55,972 nt of DNA from Myxococcales bacterium (lineage in GTDB: Bacteria; Myxococcota_A; Polyangia; GCA-2747355). Made by a program: the position numbers and the translations under genes. Under the pieces are notes generated by a model that ran no database searches, was not told the origin of the DNA, and saw only the letters and a program-made list of their open reading frames with translations. Below are positions 42,926-53,257 of this stretch, piece after piece; position 1 is the first letter of the stretch, and each line of letters starts with the position of its first letter. The stretch covers positions 1 to 55,972 of the forward strand of contig JAGQIK010000002.1 of assembly GCA_020431405.1 (NCBI GenBank), given 5' to 3'.

Positions 42926-42965
42926 AAAAAAGAAACGCCGCGGACCCGATGAGGTCGCGCGGCGT
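42926..42965 (-). terminator. Intrinsic terminator, minus strand
   Basis: A 12-bp GC hairpin (ACGCCGCG with CGCGGCGT, plus inner GACC/GGTC, loop CGATGA) is followed on the minus strand by TTTCTTTTTT. It faces the plus-strand PARP-finger gene, so it ends a minus-strand transcript coming from the noncoding region or from the P-ATPase gene about 400 bp upstream. Confidence 0.75.
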
Positions 42966-43036
42966 ACTAGAAGAACAGCTCAGCGTGCGAGTTGGACGAG
43001 CGCTTGGCTTTCGCCGGTGGCTTGTACCTCAAACAA

Positions 43037-43064
43037 GTTTGTAGGCTCTTCGCGTGGGGCACGC
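43037..43064 (-). repeat. 28-bp direct repeat, copy 1 (with copy 2 at 43248-43275)
   Basis: GCGTGCCCCACGNGNAGAGC-type sequence followed by CTACAAAC occurs twice with only two mismatches, 211 bp apart, flanking the long hairpin and tRNA-like arms. A second shared motif AACTCGCACGC (42983-42993 and 43098-43108) repeats in the same region. The repeats suggest internal duplication of the noncoding locus. Confidence 0.75.
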
Positions 43065-43141
43065 TGATCTGATTTTCGAAGGCAAAGACCGAGCGCGGCG
43101 TGCGAGTTAGCGGAGCACGTATACGGCCTTCCACAAGGCGT

Positions 43142-43210
43142 ATCCCTCCAGAGTTTCCCCGCCGGCGCGACGGACATCGCCGCGACGCCGACGGGGAATG
43201 AGGGAGGGAT
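43142..43210. other. Long imperfect hairpin (ATCCCTCC/GGAGGGAT outer stem, 13-bp inner stem)
   Basis: The outer 8-bp stem is 43142-43149 with 43203-43210; the inner 13-bp stem (one wobble) is 43155-43167 with 43186-43198. In the minus-strand RNA the outer stem joins the tRNA-like 3' part to the downstream D-arm-like hairpin. Confidence 0.6.
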
Positions 43211-43247
43211 CTAGGAGTCGAACCTAGTGACCAGTTAACAGCTGGTT

Positions 43248-43275
43248 GTTTGTAGGCTCTGCTCGTGGGGCACGC
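43248..43275 (-). repeat. 28-bp direct repeat, copy 2
   Basis: Partner of the repeat at 43037-43064 (two mismatches). Copy 2 lies directly upstream of the anticodon-like arm on the minus strand. Confidence 0.75.
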
Positions 43276-43363
43276 CGCCCTCGGTCTTTTGGTGGGCCGC
43301 CGGGGCGACCCCGCCGTCGCTCTCGCGACGACGAGGGGGCTTCTGATCGCTGCCCGCGCGCTG

Positions 43364-46042
<2,679 letters not shown>

Positions 46043-46052
46043 GGTCTCGACA

Positions 46053-46535
46053 CTAATGACAGTGTCTGCAGCGACCGACGAGCGTGCCCGCGAGGAAGTA
46101 GCTCGGCGGGGAGGCACGCGCCGCTTCGGCGGCTGCGTTCGCCGTGCGGCGCAGATCCTTCAAGCCACGCGCCATCCATGGATGGTTGCTCGCCAGGTGA
46201 CTCGGGTCAATCGACTCGACGGCCTTTTGCAGTCGCTCGAGGCTCGCGGCGATGCGCTTCTGCAGGTGCTCGCGGCCGAGCGTGCCGCCCTTCAGAACAC
46301 CCAGCGGCATGCTCGTCGGTGGCGCTGCCGCCGCGCGCATCAGCGACTCGACCTCGAGCACCTCGCGCGCGATGCGCCCCATGGCGGTGCGGATCTGTTG
46401 GCGCTCGAGGTAGCGAAACTCCGGCGCGTAGGTGGCGCCGCGCACTTTCTCTCTCGCGCCGCGGCTGCAGGCGGCGACCGAGAGCGCGGCGACGACGACG
46501 ACGGCGAGCAAGCCGCAGTGGATCCGGCGAAACAT
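46053..46535 (-). CDS. Lipoprotein with C-terminal c-type heme motif, cytochrome c'-like
   Basis: 160 aa. Signal peptide with lipobox SVAAC. The mature part is predicted all helical (RYLERQQIRTAMGRIAREVLEVESLMRAA, LQKRIAASLERLQKAVESI, MARGLKDLRRTANAAAEAA). The last residues are GRCRHCH, a CxxCH heme c-binding motif at the extreme C-terminus, immediately before the stop. Cytochrome c'/c556-type four-helix bundles carry their CxxCH near the C-terminus, so this is a plausible lipid-anchored heme protein for gas binding or electron transfer. It is just upstream of the Ca2+-ATPase gene on the same strand. Confidence 0.75.
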   Translation of the reverse strand: MFRRIHCGLLAVVVVAALSVAACSRGAREKVRGATYAPEFRYLERQQIRTAMGRIAREVLEVESLMRAAAAPPTSMPLGVLKGGTLGREHLQKRIAASLERLQKAVESIDPSHLASNHPWMARGLKDLRRTANAAAEAARASPPSYFLAGTLVGRCRHCH

Positions 46536-46695
46536 ACGCCTGACGGGATCTGCAAGCGGCGCGCCACGAAGGCGTCGCGCGCGGCGCCGAAAATCCCACG
46601 CGAAGGTGGAGGCGGTCTCGGCGGGGTCGGGTCGCTCTGGCGCGGCGGGCTCGCCGGAGGTCGCAGGCGGCTATCGATCTGACCCGGCCCCCACT

Positions 46696-47970
46696 ATGAT
46701 GCGCACCATGTCGCGCACCATACCGCTTGCCTTCGCCCTGTCGCTGCTCGGTTGTTTCGGGCCGTTCCCTCAAGAGACGCAGACGCCGCGCGCCAAGGGC
46801 TCGGGCAGCGGCAGCGGCAGCGGCAGCGCCGCGCAGACGTCGAAGCAAGCCAGCAACAAGAAGAAGAACAACAACGCCACGAGCACGGCCAAAGCCAAAA
46901 CACAGGCGAGCAAGGGCGGTGTACCGGGTCCGACCGACGGCTATCTTTCCGGCGCGCACATTCTGATCTCGTACAAGGGCGCCAAGCGCGCCAAGGACGA
47001 GGTCACGCGCAGCAAGGCCGAGGCCGAGGCGCTGGCCAAGAAGCTGGCGGCCACGCTGGGCGCCAAGGCGACGCGCGAACAGTTCGCCGCGCTCGCCAAG
47101 AAGCACTCCGACGGCCCGTCGTCAGTGCAGGGCGGCGACCTCGGCGTGTGGAAGCAGGGGCGCATGGTGCCGGCGTTCGACCGCGCGATCCTCACGCTGC
47201 CCTTCGGCGGTGTGACGCGCGATCCCGTGCAGACGCCCTTCGGCTATCACGTGATCATGCGCTACGAGGTGCTGCCGCCGCAGACGCTGCACGCCGCGCA
47301 CGTGCTCGTCGCGCACGCTGGCGCGCTGCGCGCGCAGACCTCGGTGACGCGCAGTCAGAGCGAAGCGCGCGCGCTGTGCCAGAAGATCGCCAAGCAAGCG
47401 CAGGGCAAGGACAAGGCGGGCTTCAAGAAGCTCGTCGAGGCGCACTCGGACGCACCCGACAAGGCGCGCGGCGGCATCCTCGGCGTCTGGAACACGCGCA
47501 GCCCCGGCATGCCGAGCGCGATCTCCAAGGCGGTGCGCGACCTCGCCATCGGCAAGACGTCGGCGCCGGTGACGTCGCCCTTCGGCTGTCACGTGCTGAT
47601 GCGCCTGAAGCTGCCGCCGATGTTTGCCGGCTCGCACATCCTCATCGCCTACGACGGCGCGCAGCGCGCCAAGGCGACCGTGACGCGCAGCAAGGACGAA
47701 GCGCGCAAGCTGGCCGAGCAGCTCATCGCCGAGCTATCCAAGGTCAAGGCTGACGATCTGCCCGACCGCTTCGCCGAGCTGGCCAAGAAGCACTCCGACG
47801 GCCCGTCGGCGACGCTCGGCGGCAAGCTCGGGACGTGGCCCAAGGGGCGCATGGTGCCGGCCTTCGACGCGGCGATCGAAAAGACGGCCATCAACTCGGT
47901 GGTCAAAAAACCGGTGGAGACGCCCTTCGGCTATCACGTGATCCTGCGCTCCAAGCCGAGCATCAAGTAG
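46696..47970 (+). CDS. Triple parvulin-domain peptidyl-prolyl isomerase lipoprotein
   Basis: 424 aa from ATG 46696 (alternatives at 46699 and 46708). Signal peptide with lipobox LLGC. A Gly/Ser and Lys/Asn-rich linker (about 30-70) is followed by three PpiC-type parvulin domains: each begins with a HILIS/HVLVA/HILIA strand, then KHSDGPSS-type loop and GG-x-LG-x-W, and ends with FGYHVI-type strands. The middle copy departs most (AHSDAPDKARGGILGVW, FGCHVL) and may be inactive. Parvulins speed cis-trans isomerisation at prolines and help fold exported proteins. The linker would let it reach across the periplasm. No signal for a SurA N-domain is seen. Confidence 0.9.
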   Translation: MMRTMSRTIPLAFALSLLGCFGPFPQETQTPRAKGSGSGSGSGSAAQTSKQASNKKKNNNATSTAKAKTQASKGGVPGPTDGYLSGAHILISYKGAKRAKDEVTRSKAEAEALAKKLAATLGAKATREQFAALAKKHSDGPSSVQGGDLGVWKQGRMVPAFDRAILTLPFGGVTRDPVQTPFGYHVIMRYEVLPPQTLHAAHVLVAHAGALRAQTSVTRSQSEARALCQKIAKQAQGKDKAGFKKLVEAHSDAPDKARGGILGVWNTRSPGMPSAISKAVRDLAIGKTSAPVTSPFGCHVLMRLKLPPMFAGSHILIAYDGAQRAKATVTRSKDEARKLAEQLIAELSKVKADDLPDRFAELAKKHSDGPSATLGGKLGTWPKGRMVPAFDAAIEKTAINSVVKKPVETPFGYHVILRSKPSIK

Positions 47971-47984
47971 CGCATCGCGCTACC

Positions 47985-48290
47985 ATGCGGGTGATGCTAA
48001 GGCCTCGACGATCGCGCACCGTCATCACGCTGCTGGCCACGCTCGCGCTGCTCGTGCTGGCGGCGCCCGAGGCCGTGGCCTTCTGCAACAGGACGCTCGT
48101 CTGTCGCCACAAAGGTGACGTCAAGAGCTGCCGCTTTGTCACGCGCTGTGACTACACCTTCAAGCGGATCCCACGCTGCACCTGGGTGCGCCGCTGCTAC
48201 AAGCGCTACTACTGCGCTGGCGCCAGCCGCTGGGGCTCGCGCTGGTGCGGCTACCGTACGTACTGCAAACGCTACAAGAGCTGCATGTGA
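47985..48290 (+). CDS. Small secreted Cys-rich basic protein
   Basis: 101 aa from ATG 47985 (an ATG at 47994 is possible). The signal peptide (VITLLATLALLVLAAPEAVA) predicts cleavage near AVA/F. The mature ~68 residues contain ten Cys, evenly spaced (FC, VC, SC, RC, RC, RC, YC, WC, YC, SC), and are rich in Arg, Lys and Tyr. Ten Cys allow five disulfides. No family is recognised; composition resembles cationic secreted toxins or antimicrobial peptides, but the function is unknown. Its TGA overlaps the GTG of the next lipoprotein gene (GTGA), so the two are translationally coupled. Confidence 0.75.
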   Translation: MRVMLRPRRSRTVITLLATLALLVLAAPEAVAFCNRTLVCRHKGDVKSCRFVTRCDYTFKRIPRCTWVRRCYKRYYCAGASRWGSRWCGYRTYCKRYKSCM

Positions 48291-49831
48291 AGCCGCCTAG
48301 ATGTTCGATCCGGCAGCGGCCCGTGCTGTGGGCTGCTGCGCTTGGCGCCTTGCTTATCGTCGGCTGCTCGGATAGCGCGCCCTCTGGACCGGACGCGACC
48401 ACCGACGCCTGTGCTTGCTTGGACGCGCCCTACCGCGTCGACGCGGCAGACGGTCCGATCGCGCCCGATGGCGGCGATGGCCCCGCTGGCGATGGGCCTA
48501 TGGGCGACAGCGCGCCACCAGCACCCAAGACGCTGCGCTTGACCGCCGTCGGCGGCGATGGCCACGACTACGTCGGCTGCTTTGCCGCCAACGCGAGCGG
48601 CGTGGCGGTGCTCGCCTCGTCAGCGACGTCGGCGCGCACGGTGGCCGGCACGACGATCACGCCGGCAGGCACCAGCGACGCCTACGTCGTGCGCCTCGAC
48701 GCGAGCGGCGCGGTCAGCTGGGTGGTGCAGGTGGGCGGCGCTGGTGTCGAGCGCATCGGCGCTTGCGCGGTGGACGCCGCGGGCAACGTGTATCTCGGCG
48801 GTCAGCATGACAGCGGGCTCTCGGTGGGCGGCCAGAGCGCCACGTCGCAGGGCTTTCTCGACGGCTTCGCGCTCAAGCTCAACGCGACCGACGGCAGCGT
48901 GGCGTGGCTCAAGGCGCTCGGCGAAGCCAAGAGCGACCGCGTTGGCGGCCTGGCGCTCGACAGCAGCGGCGACGTGATCGTCAGCGGCGTGATGCGCATC
49001 GGCATCGTCGTCGACGGCGTCACGATCTCGGCCACCGGCGGCAACAACTACGTGCTGCGCCTCGACGCGGCCAGCGGCGCGCGCAAGGCGCACGGCACCT
49101 TCGGCAAGGGACTGGTCGAGCCACTGCACGTCTCGACGGGGGCCAGCGGCGCCATCGCCGTTGGCGGTTTCTTCGGCGGCGTGGCGACCTTCGGCACGAA
49201 GAGCTACACGGCCGCCGGCATCTATGACCTCTACGTCGCCAAGCTCGACACGTCGCTGCAGCTCAGCTGGCACGCGGTGGGCACGGGCGACGGCACACAC
49301 AATGCGATCACGACCGCGATCACCTCGAGCGGCCGCGTCGTCGCGTGCGGCGGCTACACGATGAAGCTCGGCTGGGGCAGCAAGTCGCTGACGCAGGGCA
49401 CGCCGCTGCGCGAGGCCTTCATCGTCGGCTTCGACAGCAGCGGCGCCGCCAGCTGGCTCACCAAGGTGCCGGGCGGCGGCAACAGCTACAACACCTGCGA
49501 CGCCCTGGCGCCGACAGCCAGCGGCGACCGCGTGATCACCGGCGGGTCGTTCACCGGCGGGCTGACCGCCTTCGGCAGCACGCAGCTCGACGAGGGCGAC
49601 GGGCCCTATCTCGCTGCCGTCGACGCGCAGACCGGAAACTACCTGTGGGCCTTCAACAACCGCAGCGGCTCGACGGCGAGTAACTCGATCAACGGCGTGG
49701 CGTTGACCACCAGCGGCAACGCGATCGTCGGCGGCTCGTTCGCGTCGACGTTGATGGTCGGCACCAAGCGCGTCACCGCGACCGCCGCCGAAGAGACGCA
49801 GATGTACCTGCTCGAGACCGAGCTTCCGTAG
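48287..49831 (+). CDS. Lipoprotein with beta-propeller-type repeats, unknown function
   Basis: 514 aa from GTG 48287 (GTGA overlap with the Cys-rich peptide gene). Signal peptide with lipobox LIVGC, then a Cys-containing Asp/Pro/Gly linker. The folded part repeats D-A-Y-V-V-R-L-D-A-S-G / G-F-A-L-K-L-N-A-T-D-G-type units (YVVRLDASGAVSW, NYVLRLDAASGA, LYVAKLDTSLQLSW, FIVGFDSSGAAS), which is the SBBP/propeller-type pattern of repeated ~55-residue blades. Likely a surface or periplasmic scaffold. Coupling to a secreted Cys-rich peptide gene suggests they act together (inference). Confidence 0.75.
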   Translation: MKPPRCSIRQRPVLWAAALGALLIVGCSDSAPSGPDATTDACACLDAPYRVDAADGPIAPDGGDGPAGDGPMGDSAPPAPKTLRLTAVGGDGHDYVGCFAANASGVAVLASSATSARTVAGTTITPAGTSDAYVVRLDASGAVSWVVQVGGAGVERIGACAVDAAGNVYLGGQHDSGLSVGGQSATSQGFLDGFALKLNATDGSVAWLKALGEAKSDRVGGLALDSSGDVIVSGVMRIGIVVDGVTISATGGNNYVLRLDAASGARKAHGTFGKGLVEPLHVSTGASGAIAVGGFFGGVATFGTKSYTAAGIYDLYVAKLDTSLQLSWHAVGTGDGTHNAITTAITSSGRVVACGGYTMKLGWGSKSLTQGTPLREAFIVGFDSSGAASWLTKVPGGGNSYNTCDALAPTASGDRVITGGSFTGGLTAFGSTQLDEGDGPYLAAVDAQTGNYLWAFNNRSGSTASNSINGVALTTSGNAIVGGSFASTLMVGTKRVTATAAEETQMYLLETELP

Positions 49832-49839
49832 CGCGATCG

Positions 49840-50478
49840 ATGCTCGAGCTCGTGCCTTACGCCGAGCAGCGCGCGCGCTGGCCGGCCAGCGGGCGGCACG
49901 TGATGGCCGCCTACGACGAGACGTCGATCGTCGTCTACCAGGCCTACAAGCCGAGCATCGCGCGGCACGCCGTCAAGCACGCGCGGCTTGGCGGCGCCGA
50001 GTTTTCGCGCGAGCGCATGAGCTGGATCAAGCCAGGCTTTCTGTGGATGATGTTTCGCTCGGGCTGGGCCAGCAAGGTCAACCAAGAGCGCGTGCTCGCC
50101 GTGCGGATCGCGCGCGCCGGTTTCGACGCGCTGCTCGCCGCTGCCGTGCACTCGAGCTACGTCGAGGCGGTCTACGGCGCGCACGCCGAGTGGAAACAGG
50201 CGCTGTCGGGATCGGACGTGCGCCTGCAGTGGGACCCGGACCACGATCCGCACGGAAACAAGCTCGAACGGCGTGCGATCCAGCTCGGGCTGCGCGGCGA
50301 GACGCTGGCGCGCTACGTCGACGAGTGGACGCTCGGCATCGAAGACATTACCGAGCGGGTGCACGCCGAGCGCGCGCGCGTCGGCAGCGACGCGCTCTGC
50401 ACGCCGCGCGAGCGCGTCTATCCGGTCAGCGACGCGGCTGTGGCGGCGCGGCTCGGCGTCGCGCCCAGCGAGCGCTGA
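49840..50478 (+). CDS. DUF4291-family protein
   Basis: 212 aa, no signal. Conserved family blocks are visible: AAYDETSIVVYQAYKPSIA, SRERMSWIKPGFLWMMFRSG, WASKVNQERVLAVRI, and LQWDPDHDPHGNKLERRAIQLG. These uncharacterised proteins are scattered through bacteria and eukaryotes. The Asp/His cluster (DPDHDPHGN) could bind a metal or phosphate, but no function is known to me. It begins 8 bp after the lipoprotein stop, so it may belong to the same transcript. Confidence 0.85.
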   Translation: MLELVPYAEQRARWPASGRHVMAAYDETSIVVYQAYKPSIARHAVKHARLGGAEFSRERMSWIKPGFLWMMFRSGWASKVNQERVLAVRIARAGFDALLAAAVHSSYVEAVYGAHAEWKQALSGSDVRLQWDPDHDPHGNKLERRAIQLGLRGETLARYVDEWTLGIEDITERVHAERARVGSDALCTPRERVYPVSDAAVAARLGVAPSER

Positions 50479-50525
50479 CGTTCTCGCGCCGGCCGTAGGC
50501 TCGACAAACCCTCTCTTCGTGCGGT

Positions 50526-52004
50526 ATGTCGCCACGCATGCGACGCACGATGATCCTCGTTCCGCTAGCCCTGACGTTCCTCCTGGTCACCGCGTGCTCG
50601 AGCGATCCCGCAGCGCCAGCTGCCGACGCGGGCACCGCTGACAGCGCGCCGTCGCCAGACAGCTCGGCGCCGGCGTTCGAGCTGCCTGCGCTGTGGGGCG
50701 CGCCGGTGCTCGCCGACAGCGACGACGCGCCCGACGTGGTCTCGGTCAAGCTCGTCGCCGAGAAGACCAAGTGGACGCTCGACGGCGTCGAGTACGACAT
50801 GCTCGGCTACAACGGCAAGCTGCCGGGGCCGATCCTGCAGGCCAAGGTCGGCGACGAGATCGTCGTCGAGCTCACCAACAAGCTCGACGAGCCGACCACG
50901 ATCCACTGGCACGGGCTGCGCATCTCCGATCAGATGGACGGCAACCCGCGCATCCAGAACCCGGTCAAGCCGGGCGAGACGTTCACCTATCGCTTCCGCG
51001 CGCGCGAGGCGGGCACCTACTGGTATCACCCGCACGTCAACAGCAACCAGCAGGTCGAGCGCGGCCTCTACGGCGCGATCGTGATCCACTCGCCGGACGC
51101 GCCGCGCTACGACCGCGAGCGCGTGCTGCTGCTCGACGACGTGCTGGTCGACGACAAGAACGGCGTGCTGCCGCCTTTTCTCGGCTCGCACCCCGAGATC
51201 ATGCACGGGCGCTGGGGCAACCGCCTGCTGACCAACGGCCAGGCCAGCTCGCGCGTCACGCACACCGCCAAGCAGGGCAACGTCGAGCGCTGGCGCATCG
51301 TTAACACGGCCAACGCGCGCACCATGGAGCTCGAGATCAAAGGCGCGACGTTTCGCGTGATCGGCACCGACGGTGGGCCGCTCGAGAAGCCCTACACCAC
51401 CACGCGCTTGCTGGTGCCGGTGGGCCAGCGCTACGACCTCGAGGTCAGCTTCGAGCAAGCAGGCAAGGTCGAGCTGATCTCGGTGACCCAGTCGGTCGAC
51501 GCCAACAACCAGCTCGTCGAGGTGCCCTACGCGGTCTTGTCGCTCGACGTCGCCGCCGGCGAGGCGCCGCGCGCGGTCGAGTGGCCGGCCTTCACGCCGC
51601 CGATCGGCGAGCGACAGGCGACACGCACGGTGACCGTCGAGCTCAACGGCCAGCAAGTCAGCACCGGCGTGGGCATCGCCTGGACCATGAACGGCCAGGC
51701 CAACGCCAAGGACCCGCTCTTCACGTTCGACGAGGGCGAGACGGTGCGCATCAAGCTGATCAACAAGGCCGGCCCCGAACACCCGTTTCACCTGCACGGA
51801 CAGTTCTTCCGCATCGTCAGCGACGGCAACCCGTGGACCGATCAGCCCGGGCTCAAGGACACCGTGCTGGTGCCGGGGCTTTCGACGGTCGAGATCATCG
51901 CCTATCTCGACAACCCCGGGCGCTGGATGGCGCACTGCCACATCCTGGCGCACGCCGAGCTGGGCATGATGAGCGAGATGGTCGTCAAGCCGGCGCAGAA
52001 GTAA
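50526..52004 (+). CDS. Multicopper oxidase (laccase-like), predicted lipoprotein
   Basis: 492 aa. Signal peptide with lipobox LVTAC. The four copper-ligand blocks are present in order: TIHWHGLRI, YWYHPHVNS, HPFHLHGQFFRI and the C-terminal MAHCHILAHAELGMMSEM. This is the three-cupredoxin laccase/CueO-type layout, with the T1 axial Met in the last block. It would oxidise metal ions or phenols and reduce O2 to water outside the cytoplasm. The lipid anchor suggests activity at the membrane. ATG 50526 fits the frame; an ATG at 50538 would shorten the signal by four residues. Confidence 0.92.
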   Translation: MSPRMRRTMILVPLALTFLLVTACSSDPAAPAADAGTADSAPSPDSSAPAFELPALWGAPVLADSDDAPDVVSVKLVAEKTKWTLDGVEYDMLGYNGKLPGPILQAKVGDEIVVELTNKLDEPTTIHWHGLRISDQMDGNPRIQNPVKPGETFTYRFRAREAGTYWYHPHVNSNQQVERGLYGAIVIHSPDAPRYDRERVLLLDDVLVDDKNGVLPPFLGSHPEIMHGRWGNRLLTNGQASSRVTHTAKQGNVERWRIVNTANARTMELEIKGATFRVIGTDGGPLEKPYTTTRLLVPVGQRYDLEVSFEQAGKVELISVTQSVDANNQLVEVPYAVLSLDVAAGEAPRAVEWPAFTPPIGERQATRTVTVELNGQQVSTGVGIAWTMNGQANAKDPLFTFDEGETVRIKLINKAGPEHPFHLHGQFFRIVSDGNPWTDQPGLKDTVLVPGLSTVEIIAYLDNPGRWMAHCHILAHAELGMMSEMVVKPAQK

Positions 52005-52058
52005 GTAGCGCCGGCGTGGCGCGCGTCGGCGCGGCGCGCGCGCCGGTGGGCGCTACTT
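52003..52058. terminator. Inverted repeat shared by two convergent genes (bidirectional terminator candidate)
   Basis: AAGTAGCGCC at 52003-52012 pairs with GGCGCTACTT at 52049-52058, and CCGGCG/CGCCGG continue the stem inward. It contains the last bases of the oxidase stop and the MsrB stop. There is no long U-tract. Confidence 0.4.
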
Positions 52059-52679
52059 GAAGAGCGAGAGGTACTTGCCGTAGCCCTCGGCGCGCAGCTG
52101 CGCCTTGGGCACGAAGCGCAGCGAGGCGCTGTTGATGCAGTAGCGCAGCCCGGTGGGGCGCGGGCCGTCGTTGAAGAGGTGGCCGAGGTGGCTGTCGCCG
52201 TGCTTGGAGCGCACCTCGACGCGCGTCATGAAGAGCCGGTTGTCGGTCTTGCGCACGATGTTCTTCGACTCCAGCGGGCGATAGAAGCTCGGCCAGCCGG
52301 TGCCGCTCTTGAACTTGTGCACCGAGGCGAACAGCGGCTCGCCGCTGACGATGTCGACGTAGATGCCGGCGGCCTTGTTGTTCCAGTAGGCGTTGGAGAA
52401 GGGGCGCTCGGTGCCTTCCTTCTGCGTGACGTAGAAGGCCAGCGGGCTGAGCACCTGCTTGATCTTCGCCGCGGCGGGCTTCTTGTAGGGCTTGCCGACC
52501 GTATAGCGCGGCAGCTTTTTGGCGGCCGCGTTGGCGTTTTGGTGGTGCGCGCTCGACGGCACGCTGGCCTTCTTGCTGGCGCCCGCGGCGCCGGCGCGCT
52601 CGGCGCAGGCGACGGCGAGCGTCGCGGCGAGGGCGACGCAGAGGCTGGAGATCAGGCGGCGTGGGCGTTGGCTCTTCAT
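52053..52679 (-). CDS. msrB: Peptide-methionine (R)-S-oxide reductase MsrB, lipoprotein
   Basis: 208 aa. GAGGAGG precedes ATG 52679. Signal peptide with lipobox LAVAC places it in the envelope. Family blocks: [55 protein letters not shown] and the catalytic Cys in [10 protein letters not shown]. The zinc-binding CxxC pairs of many MsrBs are absent ([10 protein letters not shown] has no Cys), as in non-zinc MsrBs. It reduces methionine-R-sulfoxide in proteins. A lipoprotein MsrA is encoded ~2.2 kb away, so the cell has a matching pair for envelope proteins. Confidence 0.92.
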   Translation of the reverse strand: MKSQRPRRLISSLCVALAATLAVACAERAGAAGASKKASVPSSAHHQNANAAAKKLPRYTVGKPYKKPAAAKIKQVLSPLAFYVTQKEGTERPFSNAYWNNKAAGIYVDIVSGEPLFASVHKFKSGTGWPSFYRPLESKNIVRKTDNRLFMTRVEVRSKHGDSHLGHLFNDGPRPTGLRYCINSASLRFVPKAQLRAEGYGKYLSLFK

Positions 52680-52754
52680 GGGCGCCTCCTCGGGCGGCGG
52701 GTCGTCGTGAGACTCTGACTGCTGCTCGAGAGAACGTCGACGCCCGCCCAGCGG

Positions 52755-53255
52755 TTACCCTTCGCCGCCGAAGGCCTTGAGAAGCTTGTTGATTCCCTTG
52801 CCCTTGAGGTCGCTCTTGGCGCGGTCGGCGACGACCATGGCCACCGCGCCGCGCACGCGCACGGCGCCGGTGGTGGCCGAGCCGACGAAGGCCTGCAGCT
52901 TGGCCTTGGCGCCCTTGGCGCTGCCGGCCTCGGCGTAGCGGCAGATCAGCACGTCGAGCTTTTCGATCTCGCCGCGCTCGCATTGCGTGGCGCCGTAGGG
53001 GCGCGCGGCGGCCTTCTCGAAGCTGCCCTGGCGAAGGCCGGCCTGCTTGGCGGCCATCAGCGCCGTGTGCGTCAGCGAGGCGCTCGGATCGTCGCCGGTC
53101 GCGTTGTGCTCGGTGGCGCCGCCGCCGCTGCCTCGCGCCTTCTTCTTCTTGTCGTGCTCGGCGAGCGCCTTGGCGAGCTGCTCGTCGAGCTCGTCTTTGC
53201 AGCCGCTGGTCACGACGGCGGCGCCCAGCAGCGCGATCATCAACACGCGCTTCAT
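52755..53255 (-). CDS. Small predicted lipoprotein, unknown function
   Basis: 166 aa. GGAGG precedes ATG 53255. Lipobox VVTSGC. A Lys/Gly-rich linker (HDKKKKARGSGGG) leads to a small domain with two Cys (QCERGEIEKLDVLICRY) and C-terminal VRGAVAMVVADRAKSD. No known family. It starts 2 bp after the His-rich protein gene ends and is followed 75 bp later by msrB, so these three may be co-transcribed. Confidence 0.75.
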   Translation of the reverse strand: MKRVLMIALLGAAVVTSGCKDELDEQLAKALAEHDKKKKARGSGGGATEHNATGDDPSASLTHTALMAAKQAGLRQGSFEKAAARPYGATQCERGEIEKLDVLICRYAEAGSAKGAKAKLQAFVGSATTGAVRVRGAVAMVVADRAKSDLKGKGINKLLKAFGGEG

Positions 53256-53257
53256 GG

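Larger units (their letters stand above)
42966..43290 (-). ncRNA. Candidate structured noncoding RNA with tRNA-like arms
   Basis: No convincing protein gene. On the minus strand it contains an anticodon-like arm (43230-43246, 5-bp stem, loop CTGTTAA as in tRNA-Asn), two bases later a perfect T-arm (43211-43227, CTAGG/CCTAG with loop TTCGACT), then ATCCCTCC. Downstream, GGAGGGAT (complementary to ATCCCTCC) is followed by TA and a D-arm-like hairpin with GG in the loop (43121-43143). Between these lies a 13-bp stem (43155-43167/43186-43198). A further hairpin (43099-43119) and an intrinsic terminator (42926-42965) follow. There is no complete canonical tRNA. It could be a tRNA-derived or permuted RNA, or remnants of a tRNA gene. 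Confidence 0.45.

Noticed and set aside
42980-43177. 65-aa minus-strand open frame in the noncoding region
   Set aside because: It runs through hairpins and repeats, has no upstream ribosome-binding site and no recognisable protein features.
43201-43275. Canonical tRNA-Asn gene on the minus strand
   Set aside because: Anticodon and T-arms fit, but the variable region is two bases and no D-arm or acceptor 5' strand lies at the right distance upstream.
42966-43290. One-piece or permuted tmRNA
   Set aside because: No conserved tmRNA 5' sequence, no G-U at the third acceptor pair and no tag ending in Ala-Ala were found.
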